From: Frigididesulfovibrio sp031551885
Lineage (GTDB): Bacteria; Desulfobacterota; Desulfovibrionia; Desulfovibrionales; Desulfovibrionaceae
DNA: 11,113 bases
Assembly: GCA_031551885.1 (NCBI GenBank)
Contig: JAVBMX010000095.1
Location: forward strand, 1 to 11,113
Reading direction: 5' to 3'
Shown here: piece by piece, positions 1-6,396 of the stretch
How the letters are laid out: each line of letters begins with the position of its first letter
How positions within the stretch are numbered: the first letter of the stretch is position 1
Translations under genes and position numbers: made by a program
Notes under the pieces: generated by a model
Database searches by the model: none
The model's input: the letters and a program-made list of their open reading frames with translations, nothing else
Told to the model about the DNA's origin: nothing

Positions 1-230
1 ACCCGAGCAGGGCCAAAGAAACTTTCATCAACCTCAACCACCCCAAGTATCAGTTGCTTTTTGGATACTTGGTGGAGATAAATCAGCTGCCTGAAGGCCA
101 GAAAATACCTGTTCACGGTCTTTCTGTTCAACTTCAGGAGCAGAGCGGTTTTAGTGGCATCAATGTCGATGCAAAAACACTCAATAATTTTTCCAACTTT
201 GTATCGACTCAACTTGCTGTTTGCAAACAT
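1..230 (-). CDS. IS1595-family (ISXO2-like) transposase, N-terminal part, cut by window edge
   Basis: Translating the minus strand from the ATG at 228-230 gives 76 residues open to the left edge, with an in-frame TAG three codons upstream of that ATG. Residues about 6-50 look like the N-terminal helix-turn-helix region of these transposases (lysine/arginine-rich, with LNRKTVNRYF at 34-43). Residues 65-73 read VEVDESFFG, the hallmark segment around the first catalytic Asp (D68) of the ISXO2-like DDE domain; the remaining catalytic residues would lie beyond the window. The enzyme would cut and join the ends of its own insertion sequence. The segment is clearly AT-richer than the catabolic genes to its right, as expected for acquired DNA. 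Whether the element is intact cannot be judged. Family assignment rests on the motif and the helix-turn-helix pattern, not on a search. Confidence 0.8.
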   Translation of the reverse strand, partial: MFANSKLSRYKVGKIIECFCIDIDATKTALLLKLNRKTVNRYFLAFRQLIYLHQVSKKQLILGVVEVDESFFGPAR

Positions 231-270
231 TTTTCTAGCCTATCAGGTGCTATCCTGATGGTCTAGAGCC
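231..270 (-). mobile_element. Probable outer end of the IS1595-like element
   Basis: This stretch lies just upstream of the transposase start. It contains a short inverted repeat, ATCAGG and CCTGAT, at 242-259. On the minus strand the text from 270 begins GGCTCTAGACC, and IS ends of this family often begin with a GG dinucleotide, so the terminal inverted repeat may start near 268-270. The other end is outside the window, so neither the repeat nor the target duplication can be confirmed. Confidence 0.3.
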
Positions 271-355
271 AAAGTAAAACATAAGCGGGGCTTCGGTTCA
301 AGTAAAAGACTATATTCATTAATAAGTTTTTTGGTCCGTCCTATGGTTTCTCCGG

Positions 356-397
356 AAAAACCACAGGCCGGAAGAGCCTGAGCGGCTCTTCCGGCCT
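356..397 (-). terminator. Rho-independent terminator after the aldehyde dehydrogenase gene
   Basis: A perfect 14-bp GC-rich stem (AGGCCGGAAGAGCC at 365-378 with its complement at 384-397) closes a 5-nt loop. On the minus strand it is followed by GTGG and five T residues (360-356). It begins 25 nt past the stop codon of the semialdehyde dehydrogenase gene and is the clearest intrinsic terminator in the window, so it probably ends the operon. Confidence 0.85.
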
Positions 398-421
398 TCG
401 CAGCCGTATCGGCGTAATATC

Positions 422-1879
422 TTACGAAGCGAGCCCGCCCAACAGGACGTAGCGCGTTTCCATGTATTCGTCCATGCCCTGGCGGCCGCCTTCTTTGCCC
501 ACGCCGCTCTGCTTGGTGCCGCCGAAGGGAACTTCGGCGGAGGCAAGGGCCACTTCGTTCACGCCGACCATGCCGTATTCCAGGCCGGAGGCGATGCGGT
601 AGAAGCTGCCCATGTCGCGGGTGTAAACGTACGAGGCTAGGCCGTATTCCGTATCGTTGGCCAGGGCCACGGCTTCCTTTTCCTCGGTGTAGCGGACGAT
701 CGGGGCGATGGGGCCGAAGATTTCCTCACGGAAGACCCGCATTTGGGGGGTGACGTCCGTCAGGATGGTCGGCTCGTAGAACAGCGCGCCGGCCTTGTGC
801 GGCTTGCCGCCGCAAAGCACCTTCGCTCCCTTGGCCACGGCGTCGTCGACCAGGGCCTGCATCGAGGTGAAGGCGGCCGCATCGATCATCGGGCCTTGGG
901 TCACGCCGGCTTCCAGTCCGTTGCCCACCACGATGGTGTTCACCTGGGCCTGAAGCTTCTGCACAAAGGCGTCATACACGTCGTTGTGCACGATGAAACG
1001 GTTGGCGCAAATGCAGGTCTGCCCGGCATTTCGGAATTTGCAGCCCAACGCTCCGGCCGCTGCCGCGTCCAGGTCGGCGTCTTTGCAGACGATGAACGGG
1101 GCGTTGCCGCCGAGTTCCAGCGAAAGCTTTTTCATGGTGTCCATGCAGGCGGCGGCCAGCTTTTTGCCCACGGCCGTTGAGCCGGTGAAGCTCAGCTTGC
1201 GCACGGCCATGCTTTCGCATAGTTCCGCGCCGATGGCCGAAGAGTCGCCGGTGACCACCTGCAACAGACCGGCGGGCATGCCCGCGCGCAGGGCGAGTTC
1301 GGCCATGGCCAGAGCCGAATAGGGCGTCTTGCTTGCGGGCTTGATGATCATCGGGCAGCCGGCGGCCAGGGCCGGGGCGGCTTTCCGGGTGATCATCGAC
1401 ATGGGGAAGTTCCACGGGGTGACGGCGGCCGTCACGCCCACGGGTTTGCGGATGGTGATGGGCTGCACGCCGGGACGGGGGGGCAGGATGACTTCGCCGT
1501 AGGCGCGTCGGGCTTCTTCCGCATACCAGGGAATGTAGCTGGCCCCGAGCATGATTTCGCCCTTGGACTCGGCCAGGGGTTTGCCCTGCTCAAGGGTGAG
1601 GATGCGGGCGAGGTCGTCGATGTGTTCCATGATCAGGGCATGCCAGCGGCGCAAAATGTTGCCGCGCTCGATGGGCGTCAGGCCGCTCCAGGCGGGCAGG
1701 ACTTTTTGCGCGGCCGTGATGGCGCGGGCGGTTTCGGCCCGGCCGAGCTTGGGCACGGTGCCGAGTTTGGAGCCGTCGGCCGGGTTGGTGATGGTGAGTT
1801 CGGCGCCGTTGTCGGCGGCGATCCATTCGCCGCCCACTTGGCAGCGTTCTTTGAAGAGAGTCGGATCCTTGAGCTGCAT
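422..1879 (-). CDS. gabD: NAD(P)-dependent semialdehyde dehydrogenase, GabD/SSADH type
   Basis: This 485-residue protein oxidises an acidic semialdehyde to the acid and matches E. coli succinate-semialdehyde dehydrogenase GabD along its whole length. Visible active-site features are TPWNFP (N157), KPAS (K180), the cofactor loop FTGSTAVG (231-238), ELGG with general base E255, and FRNAGQTC with catalytic C289. R165 (ITRK) and R283 (FRN) correspond to the arginines that bind the far carboxylate in SSADH, so the substrate is likely an anionic semialdehyde. C291, two residues after C289, matches the redox-switch cysteine pair known in human SSADH. I start at ATG 1877-1879 because GGGAGA precedes it at good spacing; an ATG 33 nt upstream is in frame but adds a tail foreign to the family. 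It is last in the operon, after dctM. Sulfolactaldehyde or ketoglutarate-semialdehyde dehydrogenase are realistic alternative specificities. Confidence 0.9.
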   Translation of the reverse strand: MQLKDPTLFKERCQVGGEWIAADNGAELTITNPADGSKLGTVPKLGRAETARAITAAQKVLPAWSGLTPIERGNILRRWHALIMEHIDDLARILTLEQGKPLAESKGEIMLGASYIPWYAEEARRAYGEVILPPRPGVQPITIRKPVGVTAAVTPWNFPMSMITRKAAPALAAGCPMIIKPASKTPYSALAMAELALRAGMPAGLLQVVTGDSSAIGAELCESMAVRKLSFTGSTAVGKKLAAACMDTMKKLSLELGGNAPFIVCKDADLDAAAAGALGCKFRNAGQTCICANRFIVHNDVYDAFVQKLQAQVNTIVVGNGLEAGVTQGPMIDAAAFTSMQALVDDAVAKGAKVLCGGKPHKAGALFYEPTILTDVTPQMRVFREEIFGPIAPIVRYTEEKEAVALANDTEYGLASYVYTRDMGSFYRIASGLEYGMVGVNEVALASAEVPFGGTKQSGVGKEGGRQGMDEYMETRYVLLGGLAS

Positions 1880-1919
1880 GGAAGTCTCCCATCTTGGACG
1901 TTGAAGGTGCAAGGTTTCG

Positions 1920-1946
1920 CCCGCGCGGCCCCGTCGGCCGCGCGGG
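1920..1946 (-). other. GC-rich hairpin between dctM and gabD
   Basis: A perfect 11-bp stem (CCCGCGCGGCC at 1920-1930 with its complement at 1936-1946) has a 5-nt loop. It fills part of the 73-nt gap between the dctM stop and the gabD start. No T-tract follows on the minus strand, so it is not a standard terminator. It may protect upstream mRNA from 3' exonucleases or weaken read-through into gabD. Confidence 0.5.
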
Positions 1947-1952
1947 ATGAAA

Positions 1953-3257
1953 TTACTGGTTCATGCCCAGCAGGTCGGGCAGCCACATGACGTATCCCGG
2001 CACAAAGGTGAACAGCAGAATACAGAGCAGCAGCGCCGCCAGGTACGGCAACACCCCCCAGGCCACACGCTCTATTGAGACGCCCGCGATGTTCGATGAG
2101 ACGAACAGGTTGACGCCCAACGGCGGAGTAAGCAAGGCCATTTCGTTGGTAACCACCAGGATGATCCCGAAGTGGATGGGGTTGATGCCGAGCTGGTGCA
2201 GCACCGGCATAAGCACGGGCACCAGGATGATGATCGTGGAAAGCGTTTCCATGAACATGCCGAGGATAATCAGCACGCCGATAATCATCAACAGCACGAT
2301 GGTCGGGTCGCTGGAGACGGAGAGCACCAGTTCGGTCAGGCGTTGCGGGGCTTCTTCAAATGTCAGCAGCTTGCCGAACAGGGTTGAAGCCCCGACGATA
2401 AGCAGCACCGCGCCGCAGACGTTGGAGCCGGAAAGCAGGGCCTTGTACAGGTGTATGGGGCGCAGGGCGCGGTTGAACAGCCCGCCGACCATGAGCGCCC
2501 AAAGGATGGCCACCACGGAGGCTTCCACCGGCGTGGCCATGCCGGAGTAGATGGACCCCAAAATGATGAAGGGGGTCGCCAGGGCCGGAGCGCTGCGCAG
2601 GCAGCTGCGGAGGAACACGGAAAGGTTGAAGGGCGGGGCGTCGACATCGCCTCGGAAGTTTCGGCGTCTGGCCACGAGCCAGGCTGTGAAGGTCATGGCC
2701 ACGGCCACGGTAAAACCGGGCACGAAGCCGGCCGTGAACATGGCCGTGACCGAAAGGTTGCCCAGGATGGCATAAATGATCATTGGGTTGCTGGGCGGAA
2801 TCAGAATGCCGATGGTGCCGCCGGAAGACGCGGCCGCAGCGGCGTAGGTCGGGCTGTAGCCGTTGCGCACCATGGAGGGAATGAGCAACGTGCCCACGGC
2901 CGCGACCGTGCCCGGTCCCGAGCCGGAAATGGCGGCGAAAAACGTGCAGGCCAGGATGGTGGTGATGCCGAGCCCGCCGTGCATGCGTCCCACCACCTGT
3001 TTGACCACATCCACGATTTGGCGGGTGATGTTGCCGTGCTCCATGAGTGTTCCCGCTATGACGAAGCAGGGAATGGCCAGAAGCGGGAAGATGTTCAGGC
3101 CTTCAAACAGAGAGTTGTGGATGACCGACATGGGAAGGCTGCCGCTGTAGAGCAACCCGATGGTCGCGGAAATGGACAGGCCGGCGAAAATCGGCAGGCC
3201 CATTAAAAACAATGCGAACATGCTGATGACGATGACCGCGAGGGTGGAGAGTTCCAT
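1953..3257 (-). CDS. dctM: TRAP transporter large membrane subunit DctM
   Basis: This 434-residue, strongly hydrophobic protein is the channel-forming large permease of a TRAP (tripartite ATP-independent periplasmic) transporter, which uses an ion gradient to move organic anions delivered by the DctP binding protein. The length is normal for DctM and the hydrophobic segments span the whole chain, consistent with about 12 membrane helices. Family signatures include the SGSGPGTVAAVG loop in the first third, followed by IPSMVRNGYSPTYAAA and GTIGILIPPSNPMIIYAI, and a second-half repeat with NEMALLTPPLGVNLFV. The start follows the dctQ stop by a single base, and GAGGAGG inside the end of dctQ serves as ribosome binding site, so the two are translationally coupled. 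Substrate cannot be read from this subunit. Confidence 0.95.
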   Translation of the reverse strand: MELSTLAVIVISMFALFLMGLPIFAGLSISATIGLLYSGSLPMSVIHNSLFEGLNIFPLLAIPCFVIAGTLMEHGNITRQIVDVVKQVVGRMHGGLGITTILACTFFAAISGSGPGTVAAVGTLLIPSMVRNGYSPTYAAAAASSGGTIGILIPPSNPMIIYAILGNLSVTAMFTAGFVPGFTVAVAMTFTAWLVARRRNFRGDVDAPPFNLSVFLRSCLRSAPALATPFIILGSIYSGMATPVEASVVAILWALMVGGLFNRALRPIHLYKALLSGSNVCGAVLLIVGASTLFGKLLTFEEAPQRLTELVLSVSSDPTIVLLMIIGVLIILGMFMETLSTIIILVPVLMPVLHQLGINPIHFGIILVVTNEMALLTPPLGVNLFVSSNIAGVSIERVAWGVLPYLAALLLCILLFTFVPGYVMWLPDLLGMNQ

Positions 3258-3258
3258 A

Positions 3259-3756
3259 TCAGACCGCCTCCTCGTTCAGCAGTTCATACAGGGTGCCCCG
3301 GCGGCCGTGTTTGATCCAAAGCTCCACAATGCGCCAGGCCATCAGCAGGAAGCCGACGGGAATAATCGCTTCCACATAGGCTTTGACAATGTGCAGGGTG
3401 GGAGACATCTCGGGGAATTCAAGACAGTCTTGGATCACGAGCCAACTTTGCCAGGCGATGTAGAGGGTGAAGCCGACCCAGAGCGTGTCCGCGATCAGAC
3501 GCATGAACAGGCGAAATTGCGGCCGGCAGAGCAGGAATTGGGCCGTGATGCGCACGTGGTTGTTGTGTTTCGCGGTAAGAGCCGCGCCGATGTAAACGGT
3601 CCAAAGAAAGCTGTAGCGGCTGAGTTCTTCGGTCCAGGCCAGGGAGGAACCCGCGCAGACGCGGATGATCACCTGGGCGGCCAGACAGCCCACCATGACC
3701 GCCATACACAGGGCGCAGAAGAGTTCTTCAAAGTTGTCGTAAATTTTTTTTAACAC
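3259..3756 (-). CDS. dctQ: TRAP transporter small membrane subunit DctQ
   Basis: This 165-residue protein is the small four-helix membrane subunit that pairs with DctM. Hydrophobic segments lie at about 12-34, 49-62, 85-107 and 125-145. The family signature is present: NFEEL at the N-terminus (8-12), Q28 and R32, then WTEELSR (41-47) followed by FLWTVYIGAA. The start is a GTG (3754-3756): the upstream in-frame codon space is closed by TGA two codons earlier, and GGAG sits about 10 nt upstream. The two nearby ATG codons (3761-3766) are in another frame that stops after 12 codons. A run of eight A residues follows the start on the coding strand. The gene is unusually far (484 nt) from its partner dctP, so it may have its own promoter. 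Confidence 0.93.
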   Translation of the reverse strand: MLKKIYDNFEELFCALCMAVMVGCLAAQVIIRVCAGSSLAWTEELSRYSFLWTVYIGAALTAKHNNHVRITAQFLLCRPQFRLFMRLIADTLWVGFTLYIAWQSWLVIQDCLEFPEMSPTLHIVKAYVEAIIPVGFLLMAWRIVELWIKHGRRGTLYELLNEEAV

Positions 3757-3783
3757 CGATCATCATCTCCGCGCTGAGGGTGA

Positions 3784-3808
3784 GAGCATTTTCAGCATGA
3801 AAACGCTC
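3784..3808. promoter_or_regulatory. Palindrome 1, TTTCA-N3-TGAAA core (possible operator)
   Basis: GAGCATTTTCA (3784-3794) and TGAAAACGCTC (3798-3808) are inverted copies with one mismatch around GCA. It lies about 30 nt upstream of the dctQ start, where a repressor could block transcription. As RNA it could also form a hairpin close to the dctQ ribosome site. Confidence 0.45.
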
Positions 3809-3949
3809 GACGCCGGCGAAGCGGGCTGCGGCACGCGCCGTGGGGGAGTGAACTTTCGTTTCTCTTGCAGTGCCGTCGACATGCCGACCTTCGTACTCCT
3901 GTTTGCTTGCGTATTCGTTTCAAGCCTGTTTGGCGTGCCGTTTTTCATG

Positions 3950-3970
3950 GCAATTTCATTTTGAAATTGC
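3950..3970. promoter_or_regulatory. Palindrome 2, TTTCA-N3-TGAAA core (possible operator)
   Basis: GCAATTTCA (3950-3958) and TGAAATTGC (3962-3970) are perfect inverted copies around TTT. It lies about 195 nt upstream of the dctQ start and is AT-rich in a GC-rich background. No T-tract follows the hairpin on the minus strand, so it resembles a protein binding site more than a terminator. Confidence 0.45.
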
Positions 3971-4240
3971 TCTCAAGAAGGCTTGGAGCGCTTGACTCGG
4001 AAAGTTTCCCGCGGCCTCGGGGCGGACCGCCGGTGTGCATGATCGTTTGTAAGCGCATCGGACTGTGGTTTTCGCGGAGATTCGGCCCGGAAGCGTCGAC
4101 TCGGCCATATTCCGCAGAGCAGCTTTGATTTGTCGGAACGGTACCGTATTGGAAACACGTGGGATGGGGCTCGTGAGCGGGGGGACCCCTCCCGCGCGAC
4201 GAAACGCCGTGCCGACGTCCGCCGCGCGGGGAGGAGGCGT

Positions 4241-5242
4241 TTATTTGCTCATCACGGCAAGGGCCTCATCCACGACGGCCTGGCCGCCAAGCTTGTCGGT
4301 GAACTTGGGCCAGATGCCCCGGGCCTTTTCCATCCACTGCGCCTCGTCGGTCAGTTCGGTCAGCTGCATGCCGTGAGCCAGGCAGTCGTCCAGGGCTTTC
4401 TTCACGTCCGCTTCGGACCACTTCCATTCATAGGCGACGGCCTCGGCAGCGGCCTTATCGATCAGAGCCTTGGTATCCGGGGGCAGTTTGGCGTACCATT
4501 TTTCACTGACCAGAATCGGACCGACCCAGAGCATGTAGTGCAGATCGGTAATGTACTTCTGCACTTCCCAGAACTTCTGGTCGCGGTTGATCCCGTGGGG
4601 GTTTTCCTGGCCGTCCACGACGCCCTGCTGCAGGCCGTTGAAGGTTTCCGTCCAGGCCAGGGGGTGGGGTTCCACGCCCCAGGAGCGGAAGGCGTCGAGC
4701 TGCACTTCCACACCGGGCACACGGATTTTCAGGCCCTGGAGATCGGCCATCGAGGCGATGGGCTTTTTGGAGTTCGTGAGCACACGGTAACCGCCGACCA
4801 GCCAACCCAAGGGGCGGGCACCGCTTTGCCTGGCGATTTCGTCGGCCTGCTTGTCCATGAAACCCTTGTTGCCGAACAGCTTGTAGGCATCATCAATGGT
4901 CGGAAACATATAGGGCAGGATAAACAGCGAGGCGCGGGGGGCGAAGGGGGTCAGGTTGCCGCAGGCCACCACGGTCACATGCAGTTCTTGGGTGCGCAAC
5001 TGTTTGACGTTTGCCTGTTCGTCGCCCATGGAGCCGCCGTAAAAGGTCTGCACGGTAATGGCTCCGCCGGACTCTTTCTCCACAACTTCCTTGAATTTTT
5101 CAAGGGCGGTCACATGCAGGCTCCCTTGCGGGTTTGCCGTTGCGACCCGAATGGTCATTTTTTTATATTCGGCGGCTTGGGCCGTACCTGTAACAACCAA
5201 GAGCGAGGCAAACAATGCCGTGACCAGAAATCGTTGCAGCAT
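4241..5242 (-). CDS. dctP: TRAP transporter periplasmic substrate-binding protein DctP
   Basis: This 333-residue protein is exported to the periplasm and captures an organic anion for the DctQM permease. A signal peptide is evident (residues 1 to about 23, hydrophobic core then AQA-AE). The mature part has the DctP pattern: YGGSMGDE (68-75), R153 in GYRVLTNS, and LKIRVPG with R174, the position whose arginine clamps the substrate carboxylate in characterised TRAP proteins such as SiaP. FNGLQQGVVDGQENP then ends with N214. The presence of R174 predicts a carboxylate- or similarly charged ligand. TAGGAG precedes the start codon by 9 nt. It follows the reductase gene after a structured 204-nt leader and precedes dctQ by 484 nt. 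The ligand is not known from sequence. Confidence 0.95.
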   Translation of the reverse strand: MLQRFLVTALFASLLVVTGTAQAAEYKKMTIRVATANPQGSLHVTALEKFKEVVEKESGGAITVQTFYGGSMGDEQANVKQLRTQELHVTVVACGNLTPFAPRASLFILPYMFPTIDDAYKLFGNKGFMDKQADEIARQSGARPLGWLVGGYRVLTNSKKPIASMADLQGLKIRVPGVEVQLDAFRSWGVEPHPLAWTETFNGLQQGVVDGQENPHGINRDQKFWEVQKYITDLHYMLWVGPILVSEKWYAKLPPDTKALIDKAAAEAVAYEWKWSEADVKKALDDCLAHGMQLTELTDEAQWMEKARGIWPKFTDKLGGQAVVDEALAVMSK

Positions 5243-5446
5243 GGCAGATATCTCCTACAGGTTGCATGGTGAAGGGAACGGTGTATCCGTTCGTGTCCGG
5301 GCTCGGCCCTCGTTCATCCGCCCGCTGCAAAGCCGCCTTTTCCGTCCTGCAGCGTTGCAGGACGGAAAAATTGTTCTTACGCTCCATTAAGACGGTTTCG
5401 TCCAACGTTCTCCCTGCCGCGGCTGTCGTATGCCTGAGGGCCGAGC
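5243..5446 (-). promoter_or_regulatory. Leader of dctP with nested inverted repeats
   Basis: This gap separates the reductase stop from the dctP start. It holds a perfect palindrome at 5338-5369. Around it lies a 12-bp perfect inverted repeat (GGCTCGGCCCTC at 5300-5311 with its complement at 5436-5447), whose right arm overlaps the first base of the reductase stop codon. A small inverted repeat, GAACGG-N5-CCGTTC, lies at 5276-5292. A dctP promoter probably lies here, but no convincing -35/-10 pair could be fixed. Confidence 0.45.
5338..5369. promoter_or_regulatory. 32-bp perfect palindrome upstream of dctP (possible operator)
   Basis: TTTTCCGTCCTGCA (5338-5351) and its exact complement (5356-5369) surround GCGT. 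The centre lies about 110 nt upstream of the dctP start codon. Read on either strand the T-tract comes before the stem and the A-tract after it, the reverse of an intrinsic terminator, so binding of a dimeric regulator is the better explanation. The regulator gene is not in this window. Confidence 0.55.
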
Positions 5447-6307
5447 CTAGTTCCCGATGATCTTGTAGACGGCGTTGCAGTCCTCTTTGCCGTGGCCGGC
5501 GGCCGAGGCCTTTTTGTAGTTTTCGAGGGCAGCCTCCATGGACTCCAGGTGTAGGCCCCAGGCTTTGGCCATTTCAATGCCGAGGCGCACGTCTTTCAGG
5601 GCCAGGTCAAGGCCAAAGCGGGCGTTGAAGTCGTCGGCGGCGATCCAGGGTCCGCGCACGTCCATCTGGAAGCTTCTGGCCCCGGTGTCGGTGAGGAGTT
5701 CCAGCAAAAGCCCGCGATCCAGCCCGGCTTTTTCACCGGCGCGGAGGCCTTCGGCCAGAACGGCCAGGTTGGTCATGCCGATCATGTTGGAGATGAGTTT
5801 GACCGCGCAGGACGCGGCGATGGAGCCCACGTAGCAGGGCAGGCCGATGATTTTGAAGATTTTTCCCAGGCTGTCCACCAGGGCTTTATCACCGCCGATG
5901 AACATGGGTTCTTCAGCTTTTTCCGCCTGGGCCGGGGTCTTGCCGAGGGTGCACTGGATGTAGCCCAGTCCCATGGCGGTTGCCGACGCGGCCAGCGTTT
6001 CGGCCGTTTGCGGGTCGATGGTGGAAAGCTCGATGTGAACCGCACCTTTCTTCATGAGCGCATACAGGCCGGTGGGGCCTTCCATGACGCCGCGCACATG
6101 CTGGGGCAGGGGAAGGCTGGTGAATACCACGTCGCAGTCGGCCAGGTCTTTGGCTTCCGCGGCGGCTTTCCCGGTCGTTCCCACGGCCAGGGTTCTTTCC
6201 ACGGCTTCTTTGCTCAGATCGAACAGAAGAACCGATTTGCCCGCGCGGATGAGGTTGCGCGCCAAAGGACCACCCATGAGTCCGGCGCCGATGAATCCAA
6301 TCTGCAT
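5447..6307 (-). CDS. NAD(P)-dependent beta-hydroxyacid dehydrogenase / semialdehyde reductase (GarR/YihU/HIBADH family)
   Basis: This 286-residue enzyme of the 3-hydroxyisobutyrate dehydrogenase superfamily interconverts a short acidic aldehyde and its alcohol. The N-terminus is the nucleotide-binding fold, GFIGAGLMGGPLARNL (4-19), with D30 at the end of the second strand, where an Asp usually favours NAD(H). Substrate-site strand ELST is at 93-96, catalytic K170 lies in VKLISN with N174, and the C-terminal helical domain has DLALKDVRLGIEMA. Where GarR-type enzymes have DAPVSGG, this one has CTLGKTPAQA (119-128). G122-K123-T124 matches in position the GRT (122-124) of E. coli sulfolactaldehyde reductase YihU, with a conservative Arg-to-Lys change. 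Length is normal. The start has GGAG 8 nt upstream. The gap to the upstream racemase gene is 89 nt. The exact substrate is open. Confidence 0.85.
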   Translation of the reverse strand: MQIGFIGAGLMGGPLARNLIRAGKSVLLFDLSKEAVERTLAVGTTGKAAAEAKDLADCDVVFTSLPLPQHVRGVMEGPTGLYALMKKGAVHIELSTIDPQTAETLAASATAMGLGYIQCTLGKTPAQAEKAEEPMFIGGDKALVDSLGKIFKIIGLPCYVGSIAASCAVKLISNMIGMTNLAVLAEGLRAGEKAGLDRGLLLELLTDTGARSFQMDVRGPWIAADDFNARFGLDLALKDVRLGIEMAKAWGLHLESMEAALENYKKASAAGHGKEDCNAVYKIIGN

Positions 6308-6396
6308 GTCGTGTCTCCGTGTGTGTCTGGTTGGGGTTTTGGCCCGTTGCCTATGGGCCGCAGGTGTTTGAAACTGTTGTGTGCGTCGCCGCTTCT

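Larger units (their letters stand above)
3757..4240 (-). promoter_or_regulatory. 484-nt non-coding gap between dctP and dctQ with two related palindromes
   Basis: No convincing gene was found here on either strand; the short open frames have no ribosome site or recognisable sequence. Three features stand out. A palindrome at 3784-3808 has 11-bp arms with one mismatch and a 3-nt centre. A palindrome at 3950-3970 has perfect 9-bp arms (GCAATTTCA / TGAAATTGC) and a 3-nt centre. Both share the core TTTCA-N3-TGAAA, which suggests two operator copies for one regulator acting on dctQM-gabD. Near the dctP stop, CGCGCGGGGAGG (4223-4234) can pair imperfectly with 4188-4198, which may form a hairpin at the end of the dctP transcript. 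No confident -35/-10 pair or sigma-54 site was seen. Confidence 0.4.

Noticed and set aside
54..266. Plus-strand open frame of 70 codons at the left edge
   Set aside because: It is antisense to the transposase fragment, whose minus-strand frame has a recognisable helix-turn-helix region and the VEVDESFFG motif; the plus frame matches nothing I know.
1880..1912. Upstream ATG extending the GabD-type protein by 11 residues
   Set aside because: The downstream ATG has GGGAGA at proper spacing and begins where family members begin.
2451..3206. Plus-strand open frame of 251 codons
   Set aside because: It is antisense to dctM and rich in H, G and R without recognisable domains.
3763..4158. Short minus-strand frames of 61 codons each in the dctP-dctQ gap
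   Set aside because: No good ribosome site, no recognisable sequence, and arginine/proline/serine-rich composition typical of random GC-rich frames.
4130..5272. Plus-strand open frame of 380 codons
   Set aside because: It is antisense to dctP, with composition typical of a reverse-strand shadow and no motif.
5338..5369. Intrinsic terminator after the reductase gene
   Set aside because: T residues precede the stem and A residues follow it on both strands, opposite to a terminator; listed as a possible operator instead.
6308..6396. Small hairpin GGCCC-N9-GGGCC between the racemase and reductase genes
   Set aside because: Only 5 bp with a 9-nt loop and no T-tract on the coding strand; expected by chance in GC-rich DNA.
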